DNA from: Bedellia somnulentella
Lineage: Eukaryota > Arthropoda > Insecta > Lepidoptera > Bedelliidae
Reading direction: 5' to 3'
NCBI GenBank assembly: GCA_963576735.1
Contig: OY755184.1
Location: forward strand, 2,914,001 to 2,978,000
DNA length: 64,000 bases
This document shows positions 24,401-34,286 of this stretch, piece by piece (the stretch's first letter is position 1; each line of letters opens with the position of its first letter). The notes under the pieces were generated by a model. The model was not told where the DNA came from. It saw only the letters and a list, made by a program, of their open reading frames with translations, and made no database searches. A program made the translations under genes and the position numbers.

Positions 24401-26133
24401 TATGACCACATAGGTGAATTAATTAACCGTAAAGCACTAAGCCCTTATTACACACTTCTAATATGTATATACGGACATATTATACACAGATCATGTTAGC
24501 CCCAAACTAAGTACAACTTGTATTATGGGATACTGACTCAACGATATATTTATATTTTATAATAGGACACATATAAATAGCATCCAAGACTAAGAAACAA
24601 TCATTTATGCTCATCACATAAATGTTGCCCTCAGCGGGGATCGAACCTGCAACCTCCGGACCGAGAAGTTCACCTATTCACTTGGCTGTCGTCTTATAAA
24701 AATATAAATATACAAGATTAAAAGAAAGGATGAGGCGTCTACGTGAATTGAACTACCTATATGTTGGCAAATCTACGATCATTATGGTGGACGCGACGAC
24801 GACTTAATACTTTCTCGATTTCTGATTTGTTTAATTAATTAAAACAACTATTGACTTTCGGATATTTTATCGCGTGTTATTACATGGTTTTTTAAAGCCC
24901 TACTCTATAATGAAACATTATGAACGTCCACAGGGCGACCTAATAATGTCGGTGGAGCACCTGATCGAGGCACTGACCATCGTCACAGACTACACCAAGA
25001 AACCGGAACTCATCGAGATCGTGGACACCAGGACGTGAGTACTACTTATATCAAATGACACACACACACCCTTTCATACAGCGATTATCGATATCACATA
25101 CATACAAGTGCTCATTCTCCCAATATATGATACCACAAAAAGGGGTAACTCAAGCTTCAGAATTGGAAATTTCTCAGCCACTTTCAGAAGTTTAATGGGC
25201 AAAAGATGAAAAATATTTGGTGATTGGCTTTCGCTGCATACAACAATCATTTAAAAGTCTTAAAATCCTAATTCGCCTTAAAAAAACATTCAACATTCAC
25301 AGCTGCTGATTGATTGCATAACATCAATAAAAGTAACGAGAATTAACGTCAACGTTAAACTACATTATTCAAAACATTAGAATTCTACAAGCAGTTTGAC
25401 AAAACTAAAAACTCAATACACAAACAGTTTTTACTACAATAATATACACTACATAGTATTTATCTATTCTCAGCATCGCCCACGACCTAGTGAACGGCAA
25501 GCAAGGCGGAACTATCGAGGTGACGAAAGGACCGCAACCCGTCATACAGCGAGCCAAGAGCGGGAACCTTCTAGTCGTGAGTATCATACTACAGTGAAAT
25601 TACTCAGCCACTTTTTTAAGTTTTGTGAGGAAAATAATAAAAAGTTTATTTCCACAAATAAGACAATTAACAATTTTGCACATTAAAAATGACATGAAAT
25701 TTATAACAATAGTTATATACTTTACTTTGTAGTTGCAGAAATTAAAGTTCAATAGCATCCAACTAAGCCAATGGCCTGTGCTAGGATGCCAAAAATTAAC
25801 ATGCAAATGGTATTTACAAATCGATCAAAAGAACCCATAACCCTAATTGGATGGATTAGTCATATTCTAAGCAGACACTACACAGCATCCCCTGGCCATT
25901 TTAGGATGTAAAAAGGGGAAACGTTGTCAAATAAAGGAATGTTCATGATGGATATGCAACCGCATCATTTGTTAATTACCAAATATCGTTAGTTGCCTTA
26001 AACAAAGTCCACAGGAAGAGATGGGAAGAGTGCTATTCTCTACCGACGTTACAAAGCTAAGAAAAATCCAAATAATCACTTCGATAAATTTTATACTGAC
26101 TATGTTTTTCTATTGCAGGTCGCTTCACCCTGA
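9495..26133 (+). CDS. Myo61F: unconventional myosin IC (class I myosin), complete
   Basis: Actin-activated ATPase motor that links actin to membranes. Coding exons: 9467-9620 (ATG 9495), 10196-10311, 15279-15349, 15575-15966, 16222-16434, 16774-17036, 17400-17569, 17932-18086, 18509-18649, 19038-19179, 19792-20023, 20645-20886, 21708-21977, 23132-23259, 23999-24211, 24934-25034, 25474-25576, 26119-26133. All junctions are GT..AG and phase-consistent, giving 1030 residues, a usual length for MYO1C. Seen: P-loop GESGSGKT (105-112), switch [11 protein letters not shown] (157-166), switch II DIYGFE (383-388), acidic TEDS-rule residue Asp329, IQ motifs about 702-739 and a TH1 tail to 1030. The start [16 protein letters not shown] and the tail with a [12 protein letters not shown] basic stretch (894-905) fit vertebrate MYO1C and fly Myo61F better than MYO1D/Myo31DF. 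All catalytic motifs are intact. Confidence 0.95.
10570..10922 (-). mobile_element. tRNA-derived SINE (family F), full length
   Basis: On the - strand the head is tRNA-like: an A-box-like gatagcccaatgggtag and a B-box-like gttcaaatcc, followed by the family F body. It lies in the large intron between myosin exons 2 and 3. Confidence 0.85.
10930..11274. other. intron sequence, nothing recognised
   Basis: AT-rich intron DNA between the SINE and the hAT element. Positions 11267-11274 are the left copy of the hAT target duplication. Confidence 0.4.
11275..13346 (+). mobile_element. decayed hAT-type DNA transposon with intact target duplication
   Basis: The perfect 8-bp duplication atggcgtg (11267-11274 and 13347-13354) brackets related ends: cagtaccgtcttt at the left, and cagggccgtctta in reverse complement at the right. 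GC-rich gggcccc blocks lie inside both ends. The interior has a broken frame with [13 protein letters not shown] near 11590, like hAT-related transposases, interrupted by stops. Eight-base duplications and CAGNG-like ends are hallmarks of hAT elements. It is not functional. A LINE fragment was inserted later at 11911-12135. Confidence 0.85.
11911..12135 (+). mobile_element. LINE 3' fragment nested in the hAT element
   Basis: Flanked by the 12-bp duplication tgactacaaaga (11899-11910 and 12136-12147). Split over two frames, it encodes [10 protein letters not shown] and [17 protein letters not shown], typical of C-termini of lepidopteran non-LTR reverse transcriptases. The frame break shows decay. 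Confidence 0.8.
13368..13614 (-). mobile_element. SINE family A
   Basis: Full-length, well-conserved copy that begins 14 bases after the right hAT target duplication. Tail catacatacatgcatatact at the left, head agccgacactacat at the right. Confidence 0.85.
13664..14285 (-). mobile_element. 5'-truncated non-LTR retrotransposon, reverse transcriptase C-terminal region
   Basis: The - strand frame carries [40 protein letters not shown] and [14 protein letters not shown] segments, ending in [14 protein letters not shown] and a stop near 13704. The 12-bp duplication taatgtctcttt flanks it at 13652-13663 and 14286-14297. The first residues of the open frame beyond 14286 are host sequence read through. 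Differs from the LINE at 3859-4497, so it is a second LINE family. Confidence 0.85.
14343..14935. other. intron sequence, nothing recognised
   Basis: AT-rich myosin intron sequence without repeat or coding signal that I can support. Confidence 0.4.
14936..15125 (+). mobile_element. possible tRNA-derived SINE fragment
   Basis: Contains a B-box-like ggttcgagcct about 45 bases after a weak A-box-like segment, followed by gaaaaggtttcgatgatga. Only one copy in the window, so the call rests on the tRNA-like spacing. Confidence 0.4.
15575..15966 (+). CDS. Myo61F: myosin exon 4: P-loop and switch I
   Basis: The largest myosin exon, 392 bases. The glycine codon of the P-loop is split over the preceding 225-base intron, whose acceptor is ccacag at 15574. 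It encodes [13 protein letters not shown], then [16 protein letters not shown] and [10 protein letters not shown], and finishes in the [11 protein letters not shown] segment. The open frame upstream of 15575 is intron and not protein. Confidence 0.95.
19429..19636 (+). mobile_element. RTE-like LINE 3' end, orientation intact
   Basis: Open frame with [35 protein letters not shown] and [16 protein letters not shown] followed by a stop, then ggcgtgagtatatgtatatg. It lies in the intron between myosin exons 10 and 11. It gives the reference order for reading the rearranged copies at 1940-2181 and 58922-59036. Confidence 0.85.
20065..20312 (-). mobile_element. SINE family A
   Basis: Full-length copy starting about 40 bases after the donor of myosin exon 11. 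Tail at the left, head agccgacactacacggc at the right. Confidence 0.85.
20645..20886 (+). CDS. Myo61F: myosin exon 12: converter end and light-chain-binding neck
   Basis: Encodes [11 protein letters not shown], the usual junction between motor and neck, followed by two clear IQ motifs ([14 protein letters not shown] and [15 protein letters not shown]). A third, weaker one follows around [11 protein letters not shown]. These bind calmodulin-type light chains in the family. Confidence 0.93.
21380..21660 (+). repeat. possible LINE 3' untranslated region
   Basis: Contains atggcgctaactgaaaacca, a T-rich body and a terminal aataaac followed by tttttcttcttctt, as in 3' ends of some insect LINEs. 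Boundaries uncertain. Confidence 0.35.
21708..26133 (+). CDS. Myo61F: myosin exons 13-18: TH1 membrane-binding tail
   Basis: Six exons encode the basic TH1 tail, residues about 755-1030. The stretch [12 protein letters not shown] (894-905) corresponds to the phosphoinositide-binding PH-like region of MYO1C. The last exon adds only four codons, VASP, and the stop at 26131-26133, so the C-terminus is compact and lacks an SH3 domain, as in short-tailed class I myosins. Confidence 0.9.
22245..22955 (+). mobile_element. 5'-truncated LINE (CR1/Jockey-like), C-terminus and 3' UTR
   Basis: Encodes [28 protein letters not shown] and [12 protein letters not shown] before a stop at about 22462, the usual C-terminal signature of CR1/Jockey-type reverse transcriptases. 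A long T-rich 3' UTR follows and ends in caatgaataaatgatatc and a pyrimidine tail. A related 3' UTR occurs at 30850-31055, sharing tgctgagtcagc. Inside the intron between myosin exons 13 and 14. Confidence 0.75.
23375..23470 (+). mobile_element. SINE family A, 3' fragment
   Basis: Only the last third remains: ggctgaggaatttctaattt, the tctcgctaccc segment and gtcgtgagaataagta. Confidence 0.6.
24466..24705 (-). mobile_element. tRNA-derived SINE (family B), full length
   Basis: On the - strand the head holds a B-box gcaggttcgatccccgc, followed by a body with cataaatgattgtttcttag. Other copies: 40250-40432, 45741-45930 and 52896-53135. Lies between myosin exons 15 and 16. Confidence 0.8.
25095..25290 (-). 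mobile_element. SINE family A, degenerate
   Basis: Weak but collinear similarity: the aaaaggggtaactcaagc segment, attggaaatttctcagccac and ttggtgattggctttc. Old copy. Confidence 0.45.
25840..26056 (-). mobile_element. SINE family A, degenerate
   Basis: Collinear remnants such as caaccgcatca, tcgttagttgcctta and agagtgctattct end near taccgacgttac, about 60 bases before the last myosin exon. A second head remnant, agcagacactacacagc, lies near 25870. Confidence 0.5.
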
Positions 26134-27010
26134 TAAAAGTATTTGATACCAAAAAAAAGGAAGACGTAAGCTTCAAACGACTTAGCGATAAATAATTTAT
26201 TAAATTGTTACAGAGTTTCTTGTATTTAACATCTTCGTCAAAACCATTATAGTTTCCCTCTTTATAATATATCGTATATGCGATTTGTTTAAGAGTACCT
26301 AATAATAATAAATTAAAGTAAAAATTAAATTTGTTAGAATACTTGTGATACTAACGGAGGTTAGGTCACACCTTTACTCTCCAGCAAAAAAAAAATACAA
26401 CGAAGTTATATAGGCAGCCATATAGATAGTATTTCAATAAACAAAACATATGTAATAATATATTTTTATTTGTTATACTAAATATCTTACAGGGCACTGC
26501 ATTTGAATACAAAACTATGTATTAATAATTATTGTAACATGTTTCTTTTTTGTTTTGTTTATTATACGATACAATAATGATTTTCAGCTAGTTTACATGG
26601 TAGTTTAAGTTATTTATTTGAAGATTTTTAATCAACTTTGGACTATAAACTATTGTAAAAGTGTAACGATAAAACTTTTGTATCAAAAAAACTTAACTTT
26701 TATTTTAATTTAATCAGTTATTTTTGAAACGAACCGTAGTCATTCCATTTAGTTTAAGAAATTTTAATTCCTAACAATAGCGATAAATACATCGAAATAG
26801 TAATAAAATTAGCCGTACTAAGCTAAGCTGAATCAAAGGTGCCTAAATATTAATTAGTCTTTGAAGATATATCGAAGAGTTTAGTAAATGCAGCGGCCAT
26901 GTTAAAATAATGGATCGAGTAAAACGTAAAATCTGAAATAATGTAATCAGTTTGTGAGAACTATTAGTGCCTTTGTTTAAATGAGAAATAAATTATTTTT
27001 ATTAAATAAG
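26134..27010 (+). other. Myo61F: 3' UTR of the myosin gene with candidate polyadenylation signal
   Basis: AT-rich, non-repetitive stretch after the stop codon. AATAAA occurs at 26987-26992, followed by a T-rich stretch and a second near-match in attaaataagg. The true cleavage site cannot be fixed from sequence; earlier AT-rich signals are possible. Confidence 0.5.
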
Positions 27011-27403
27011 GTGGTTTAATTTTTGTTTCTGCGTTATTTCCCACATTTTACTCTTTCAAATAAATTGGCTATAAGTCCTCCAACTACTTCTAAGATCACA
27101 AATCACGATGTCTATTTCTTACTTTCTTTCATTCATTTCTTTCTATTAAGAACTGAAGATACAACGGACAATAGACGTATTACTAATCTACAGTATTGAC
27201 CGTGAAAAATTTATAATCAAACTGTTCGCATCGGGAGTAAATCTTTAGCGCAATATACACTGAGAGCTCTACTGGGCCGCCGAAATAGCCCGGCGACACT
27301 CCCCGGCAGCCTGTATGAAAAGAGTCATGTCTAACGTACTATGTATAAAAACTACATCGCCGACATAAAGTTGCCGACATATTTTTTTGATTTTCGGTAA
27401 ATG
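27011..27403. other. intergenic, nothing firmly recognised
   Basis: Contains a moderately GC-rich patch around 27270-27310 but no coding or repeat evidence that I can support. Confidence 0.35.
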
Positions 27404-27738
27404 TACTATTATTAGGGTTTACGGTTGTTGGTTGTACTATGATAATACATTGAATTAAATCGATTTATCAGTGGCATAATATGCACTGTAGTAGCTGTGT
27501 AGTGTCGGCTTAGAATAGCACTACCCCATTTCTTCCGGTGGGTGTACGTAAGAGGCGACTAACGGTTTTGGGGCTTTTGAGGGATTTTTGGGCGATGCGG
27601 TTGGTGACCCATCACCAACAACCTTTATTTCACCATCTTTTTCCCACACAACTTCCAAAAGTTGCTGAGGAATTTCTGATTTCTTAGCTCTGGCTACCCC
27701 TTCTAGGGATTTATAGCCGTGAGTATATGTATGTATTT
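27404..27738 (+). mobile_element. SINE family A, long form
   Basis: Shares with 1496-1834 not only the SINE but the 90 bases before it, including ttagggtttacggttgttgg. Tail gtgagtatatgtatgta then a T run. Confidence 0.8.
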
Positions 27739-27739
27739 T

Positions 27740-28236
27740 TTTTTTACCTCTATACGTTTTTGTTTTTTGTGTGATTTAAATATTTCAACTATAAAAAACT
27801 ATTGAATAAAAAAAACTCGATGAATTGATAACCTCCTCCTATTTTTGGAGTCGGTTAATTAAGGTATAAACATGACTATCATTTTAGTCAGTTAATACTA
27901 AAAAAGGAACCATGGGCCATACATTTTCAAAAAGGGACTACGAGAGGGACGACGGGCAATAGGCCATCTAAAACAAGAATATAAAGAGTCGCTCATCGGC
28001 GAAAACCCGATTAAATTGATGATATGACGCGGAAGTCATTCATTACATTCGCACTCATATTTTCATTAGGTTTTCCTGGGGGAGTCAGAAACGACCTAAT
28101 TGAAAACTCTTGATAAAATAGCTACCTCAAAAACTTTACTTCCTTGGCTGGGCTAATGTATCTTAGCTTCCATTTTTGGTGAGACAGTGCAACTAACAAA
28201 TTCACATTAGCAGGCACCAGAGGAGACATTACTTAA
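27740..28236. other. intergenic, nothing recognised
   Basis: No gene. The sequence is unremarkable apart from short A-rich runs. Confidence 0.35.
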
Positions 28237-29175
28237 CCCAGGGTTATTTGTAGGGTGTCCAGGGGATCAACGTCCAAACGTAAGGGGGGCAGGCACCATG
28301 GTCTAAGAAATAAAAAAAATAATAAAAAAATCCGCTCGCGGTAGTATGGAATTTGTGCGCCGATTTCTAAAATTAGTGAAAATTGCCACCTTACAGTAAT
28401 GTTTCGTATGCCAATAGGCTATTTGACTGTAATAAAAATATACATTTCTTTTATTTCATTAGTCTTAATATTTCTTTTTTGAAGCAATTTGTAATAATGG
28501 GAGATAAAAATATTGCATTATTTCACTAAAATCCGTCTTTTAAAATAAGTATTTTTAATGCAACTGTCACGTGACTAAAAACGACCGTGATTGGCTATTT
28601 CTATAATGACGTAGATCGCGCATAAACAGACTGTGTATCGCTTCGCTCATTGGTGTTTAATGCGGAATTGACGTCATTTGTGCTACAGCCGCCATATTAC
28701 TTAAAGTCGCGTTTTCGCGGCACATTTGAATTTTGCATTTTCTTTTTCGATTTTTTTATAAAATAGCTAAAATGAAGACAGAAAAATATTTTTTTAGGGC
28801 TCCTTAGAAACAAATTAACACTGTAGTATAGTTTTCAAAACTTAGTCAAATAGCCTATTCTGCAAATATTTTTAGTTTTTTTTTCGGTTATTTACAGTAC
28901 TTTTAATACACATTATTCATTTTTGCAAAAACATTACAATACGAGCAAAATAGACAACTTAGAAAAAAAAATTTTTAGTGATTTGTTATACCTACTTTTC
29001 TGAGCTCCACTGTGTAAAAAATGTATGAAATGAAGCTGGCAAGTATTTTCAAAACATGGCGCATTTAATACAGTTTTTAAAAAGGTATAACACTTGACCC
29101 TTACATTAATTAGATTTAGTTATACCATTGCTATGTTGAGAAAGCACCTATTTATTTAAAATAATCTCAGCTAAG
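28237..29175 (-). mobile_element. interspersed repeat (family G), copy 1, split by a MITE
   Basis: Reverse complement of 31495-31985. The outer end carries gtgtccaggggatcaa and gcaggcaccatggtctaa, and the inner end reaches gagaaagcacctattt. Split at 28416/28856 by the element at 28417-28855. No protein-coding remnant, so the class is unknown. Confidence 0.7.
28417..28855. mobile_element. 439-bp MITE with TA target duplication
   Basis: Ends are ggctatttgact and its exact reverse complement agtcaaatagcc, flanked by TA on both sides (28415-28416, 28856-28857), as in Tc1/mariner-type elements. The unoccupied target is seen in the sister repeat near 31810. The interior contains tgacgtca and ccgccatatt and is more GC-rich than its flanks. 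Confidence 0.75.
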
Positions 29176-30134
29176 TTTTTGTAACATTTCCATATATTTT
29201 GCAAGGTTTTGACATCCATCATAAGAAACTGTAATGGCGACTGTAGTGCGGTGTGAGAGATGCACAGTCTGCTATTATGCTATTCTGTTCTTTAACATTA
29301 AATATGTACAGTCGCCATCAGATATATCGGAGCGGCCGAGGTATTCAAATATATCTGAGCAGCAATAAATTTCAATAAATTCTTTACGGTAAATAAGGTC
29401 AAAAAGATCTGAACATCCAATTCGCCACAAATATATGAGCAGTGGGTTTTCAATTAAATCTGATTACCCAAAGAGACAATAATATGTGAAAGCGCAACTC
29501 GTCAAAGTTATCTGCTCAGACAGGGTGATCATAAATATCTGAACATTTAAGGAAAATATACCTTAAAACACTAAGCATACAGTTTAAAATTCTTAATCGT
29601 ACTACGCTAGAATACATTTTCTACGCAACCACCATTTGGTTTTATCAATGTCAAAACTAAAAAGAGACTTCTGCTGGGAGGTATGCCCCACTGGTTGTAC
29701 GGTCCCAACTAGTTGTACGGTTAGTATATTATTAGAAAAAAAATACTAAGTCGTTCCCCACTGACCAACTCCATTTTTTGACAGAAACAGGTAAGTAAAT
29801 GGTGTTAATAGAGGAATGGGTTTGTAGTTGTATAATTTTCATCGGTACAAAAACATCGAGAGGTAAAATAACTAAGAATTTTTGAAACATGTATGCCATT
29901 TTTTACATTGTATGTACCAGGGTAGCATAAATGTAAATGCAGCTTTAATAAAATAAAAGGATAAACTAGTTTTTACAAAATTGTACTTTTTCCTGCTGTT
30001 TTCTGTAACGTATTATACGTATTCATATATTTAATTATAACGTAATATATAGCATTATATTAAATGAGGTCAATAAATCTAAAGGCTTAATAAATAAAAT
30101 AGAAAAAAAGAACATGAATTCTTGATAAAAATAA
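29176..30134. other. intergenic, repeat-like but unassigned
   Basis: Includes the tacagtcgccatcagatata region and several short direct repeats around tatctgagca / tctgaacat (29320-29550), suggestive of an old non-autonomous element. No gene. Confidence 0.35.
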
Positions 30135-30225
30135 ACACAAGTTAGGATTTGCACCCTGACGCAACGGATTACAATTATGATTTCTATTCACTAAACCGCT
30201 AGGCCATGGTGACTGACACGAAAGT
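30135..30225 (-). mobile_element. tRNA-like SINE head
   Basis: On the - strand: A-box-like tggcctagcggtttagtg, then B-box-like ggtgcaaatcc at tRNA spacing. No body was matched to the other SINE families, so it may be a separate family or a tRNA pseudogene. Confidence 0.45.
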
Positions 30226-30473
30226 GGATGAAATATCGCAAAGCATTCGTACTCGTACTTATTTTAATTTGGCAGCTTTTATATTACCATAGATATAGAA
30301 GCACATGGATTTGCAGTAAGTGACAAACGTCATAGCATAAACGTCAACAAAGGCAGGACCTCTCAGAGACGATAACAACCTACAAAGATTTTGACATAAA
30401 ACATGAAAGACAATAATTTACTTATTTTAACCTTAATGATTTTTTGATTAAGTTATTAATATTTAATAACTAA

Positions 30474-30842
30474 GCGACATGATAGTCCAGTGGGTAAGAA
30501 CACCCGCCCGAAAAACAGAAGGGCGTGAGTTCCAATCCTGGGACGGGCCTACACCAATTTGTCTTTTCTAAAGTCACATGTGTGGTTAATTTATCATGGT
30601 TGCTAACGGTGAGGGAAAACATCGTGAGGAAACCCACATGGCTGAGTTGTACTTAGTCATGTGACAGTGTATTCGTACAAAAACGGCGATAGGCCTGCCC
30701 CCTATCACGTGAGTCTAAGCAAAACGTGGGTACCTTCTCTGGAAACTAGATGGCGCTTGCCATGTGAGTTCAGGAGTATTGGTACCTCTGCCAACCCCTT
30801 CGGGGATAAAACGGCGTGAACGTTTATGATTTATGATTATGA
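30474..30842 (+). mobile_element. tRNA-derived SINE (family F), young copy
   Basis: Head gatagtccagtgggtaagaa (A-box) and gagttccaatcc (B-box), full body and a tatgatt repeat tail. Nearly identical to 50020-50394 except for a short deletion around 30707 (gtgagtctaag in place of gtgagtacactgtctaag). Confidence 0.9.
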
Positions 30843-30849
30843 TTATGAT

Positions 30850-31055
30850 AATGCTGAGTCAGCCGCCAATTTATTGCTGCGCAGGGTATGGCTTGTGACA
30901 TTAACTTTTAATGTTAACTCTTGTTTTTAAAATCTTGTTATTTATATTTTTGTTTTTTTTGTTCAATTTTTATTTAGTTTCGTTTTTAATGTTTTTAGTT
31001 ATATTGTTAACTGTGTAGCAATGAATAAATGTTTTTCTTATCTTATCTTTTTCTT
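30850..31055 (+). repeat. LINE 3' UTR fragment
   Basis: Shares tgctgagtcagc and the T-rich body and gcaatgaataaatg end with the LINE at 22245-22955. Contains no coding part. Confidence 0.55.
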
Positions 31056-31494
31056 ATTCCATTTTGTTGATGCTCATGCTATTTCATGAGCACGGGATAG
31101 AATTGAATGATGGACGTTGTAGCTCTTCGTATCCAAGACTGAATTCTATTCTTGTGCTGGCTTTGTGTTAAGTTAAGAACATTTTAATAAGCCAATGATA
31201 TAGTCAGGATCGCAGGCCATTGTATTGTGAGTTTGTGAGGTTTATAGTGAAGATCATGGTGGGACGACTGTGTTCAACAGTGTATGATGTAGTTAGGCCA
31301 AATTCTTTGACTTCAAACCTGCTCAAAACCCTTTGTTATCGGAGTCCCCGGTGCGGGGTATGAGAGGGGAGGGAAGTTTGCCGAATCATGGACTCCAGTG
31401 AATCGGTTCGTCTACCTGAGCTAGCTCGCATAGGTCGCAATTTTGTAATTGTTTTGACAAAATAGTCAAGGTTATTTTGTTTACTCATTTCTAA
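31056..31494. other. intergenic, nothing recognised
   Basis: A GC-rich patch at 31335-31440 (gagtccccggtgcggggt) without reading-frame support. Confidence 0.35.
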
Positions 31495-31985
31495 CATTAA
31501 AAAATAGGTGCATTCTCAACATAGGAATGATATAGCTAAATTTAATGAATCTTAGGGTCAAGTCTTATACCTTTTTAAAAACTGTATTAAATGAGCCATG
31601 TTTTGAAAATACTTGCCAGCTTCATTTCATACATTTTTTTTACACAGTGGAGGTCAAAAAAGTAGGTCTAACAAATATCAAAAAAATAATCTAAGTTGAC
31701 TTTTTTTGCTCGTATTATGTTTTTGCAAAAATAAATAATGTGTATTAAAAGTACTGTTAATAATCAGTAAATTCCCGAAAAAAAATTAAAATCGATAAAT
31801 ATTTGCAGAATTGGCATACGAAACACTACTGTAAGGTGACAATTTTCACTAATTTTAGAAATCGGCGCACAAATTACATGCTTCCGTGCGCCGTTTTTTT
31901 TTTAAAAAAAATTTTACCTCTTAGACCATGGTGCCTGCCCCAATTACGTTTGGACTTTGATCCCCTGGACAACCTGTATATATAT
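31495..31985 (+). mobile_element. interspersed repeat (family G), copy 2
   Basis: Inverted relative to 28237-29175 and uninterrupted at the site where that copy carries the TA-flanked MITE. Runs from aataggtgcattctcaacat to gatcccctggacaacctg. Confidence 0.7.
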
Positions 31986-32839
31986 ACTACAAACAACTGA
32001 TTAAAATGAAAATACAAAACAAATTTAAATAACAATTTATTTCAGTCAATATTGAAATATATTTGTAGTTTACTTAGCTCCTGTTATAGTGAGGAAAGCA
32101 CGTTACTCCCTCATTAAATGCTCCATGCCAAGGCATCACCGGACCCCGCGGATCCACTTCGTACTACATTCACACTATTCACCATTTGGCAAATATACTA
32201 AAGGCACACTCTTGTCGAACAATTGTTACAATCACATGTGGCAATTATTGCTATAGATAGTTATATAGATTATGGATTATTTTGTTACAAAGTTAAACGG
32301 ACTACACAGATTCGCTGAGGTTGATTTGTCATAGGAATCTCCAAATTAAAGATTTATAATAAATTTGTTGAACTAGATATTATATAAAAACAGCACGATT
32401 AAAAGTGATATGGTGTCTCATAGCACAAATAAGAATTGTTATAATCCAGCTTTAAGGAGAGCAAAGGGTTTAACAGCTCCTTACAATATCACATATAGTA
32501 TAAATTAGTTACAAATAGAATACAAATGGCGATGGCAGTGTTAATAGAATAAAAGTTCAAAGGATAAATATGCAAACATACAACCTTAAAATAATGGTTA
32601 CGGTATCAAACCAACTCATCAATGTTTTAAACCATGGTTGTATATACAATCGAACACTGAAAACCTGGACAATGACACTACACTTTAACAAAAATACCAT
32701 TTATATTAAATTACATTAACTACTGTTATATCGCCATTGTTTTATTGGTGTCACCGATTTATATATTTGATATATTGCAGACAATTCAGTTTCTTATACT
32801 ATCTAAATGTTATTGATAGGACTTGAGATTTGAAAGTGA
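31986..32839. other. intergenic, nothing recognised
   Basis: AT-rich, no gene or repeat that recurs in the window. Confidence 0.4.
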
Positions 32840-33245
32840 TTAAAACCTCTGTTTAGTGTCGGCTTACGACCGATTTCTGAATTGAGTATTCCAGCTGAGA
32901 ACAACTTAAGTATCGTTCTGTCGCAATGAAATCTTAACAACTGAATGAGACAAGACAATATTTAAGTCGTCCTCAGCTTGAATACTCAATTCAGAAATCG
33001 GGCGTTAGAATACCACTACCTTCTTTATTCCCGTGGTTATTTGTAATAGGCAACTTATAGTATTGGGGCCTTTTAAAAGCTTTCGATCGATGCTTTTAGG
33101 CGATGCTGTTTGAGACCCATCACCAACAACAAATTTTTTACAATCTTTTCCTTACTCTTCTTCCAAAAGTGTCTGAGGAATGTCTAATTCTGAAGCTCTG
33201 CCTACCCCTTCTGGCGATTTATAGTCATGAGTAAATAAATGTTTG
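32840..33245 (+). mobile_element. SINE family A, interrupted by a MITE
   Basis: Head tttagtgtcggctta ends at 32866 and continues at 33005 with ttagaataccactacc. Body and a degenerate tail follow to about 33245. The insertion is the palindromic element at 32867-33004. Confidence 0.8.
32867..33004. mobile_element. 138-bp palindromic MITE with TTA target duplication
   Basis: Termini cgaccgatttctgaattgag and, in reverse complement, cgcccgatttctgaattgag. The inverted similarity extends about 45 bases on each side. The duplicated TTA (32864-32866, 33005-33007) and the known uninterrupted SINE sequence fix both ends exactly. A 3-bp TWA target fits PIF/Harbinger-type elements; that class call is inference. 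Confidence 0.85.
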
Positions 33246-33402
33246 TATGTAGAGATGCAAGAAATATTAGCACCTATTTAGTATTTCGCCGAAGTAGTAT
33301 TCGGCTGAATAACAAGTAGTGAAAAATAACTGTCTATCCCAATGAGAACAGATGGCGGGAGTATGTGTGTATATGGTCCATTGTACATGTTGGTGTACAT
33401 TT

Positions 33403-33545
33403 TACATACATACATATATTCACGCCATTATATCCCTTTGGGGTAGGCAGAGACTATCAATCGCCAATTTTAACGATCCTGACAAACCTCTATAGCTTCA
33501 TTTACATCCATCAATACTTTCATACATGCACTTATACATACATTA
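33403..33545 (-). mobile_element. RTE-like LINE 3' end
   Basis: The tail catacatacatatattcacg at the left is followed by the reverse complement of the LINE's last codons, tttggggtaggcagagacta and cctgacaaacctct. Confidence 0.75.
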
Positions 33546-33793
33546 TACATACATACATACATGTACTCACGGCTATAAATCCCTTAACGGGGTAGCCAGA
33601 GCTTTGGAATAAGAAATTCTTCAGCCACTTGTGGAAGTTGATTGGGGAAAAGATGGTAATAATAAATGTTTTTGGTGACGGGTCTCCAACCACATCGCCC
33701 AAAAATCACTTAAAAAGCCCCTATACCCTTAGTCGCCTCTTACGATCACCCACGGGTAGAAATGGGGTAGTGTTATTCTAAGCCGACACTGCA
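33546..33793 (-). mobile_element. SINE family A adjoining a LINE tail repeat
   Basis: Full-length copy whose microsatellite tail abuts the 5' end of the LINE fragment to its left. Confidence 0.8.
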
Positions 33794-34111
33794 CTTATAC
33801 TCTTTGTATATTTTTTCATGACATAACTTGTCAATACAATGCGACTAATACTACTGCCCCTGGCAGGCAGCGTGCTGAGAGATTTCAGTAACACTTTCCT
33901 ATGACATTATTAGGATCTTTCGCCGAATATTCGGTATTTGGCCAAATCACTATTTGTTACTTCTCTAGATAGGTCTTAACATAAAAATTGTATTATTTTA
34001 TTAAGGGATTCATAAATTAAGCTTATTTTATTATATAACATATACAAGCCTAAAGGTTTCAATAGTGTGAACGCACTACATCGGTATATAGTCGTTCTTA
34101 TTCATAAAATA

Positions 34112-34117
34112 TTTATT
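34112..34117 (-). terminator. Cdk12: candidate polyadenylation signal of Cdk12
   Basis: AATAAA on the - strand, about 380 bases after the Cdk12 stop codon and beyond the tandem array. Other AT-rich candidates lie nearby near 34020-34035. Confidence 0.4.
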
Positions 34118-34286
34118 TTAAAATCCCCTGAATATAACTTAATTTACAGAAATAAAAAGTTACACCGTTCCCTGTCCATCGTGATCCGTAAACGCGAACG
34201 ATCAATCCATTAGTCGAATTCATTAAATGAATACTATTTTACATTGCTTATATCGATTGTGATGGGGCGACCGTAGAATGTATGTT

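Noticed and set aside
9495..26133. Assignment of the myosin to MYO1D / Myo31DF
   Set aside because: The start [16 protein letters not shown] and the TH1 tail follow MYO1C/Myo61F more closely.
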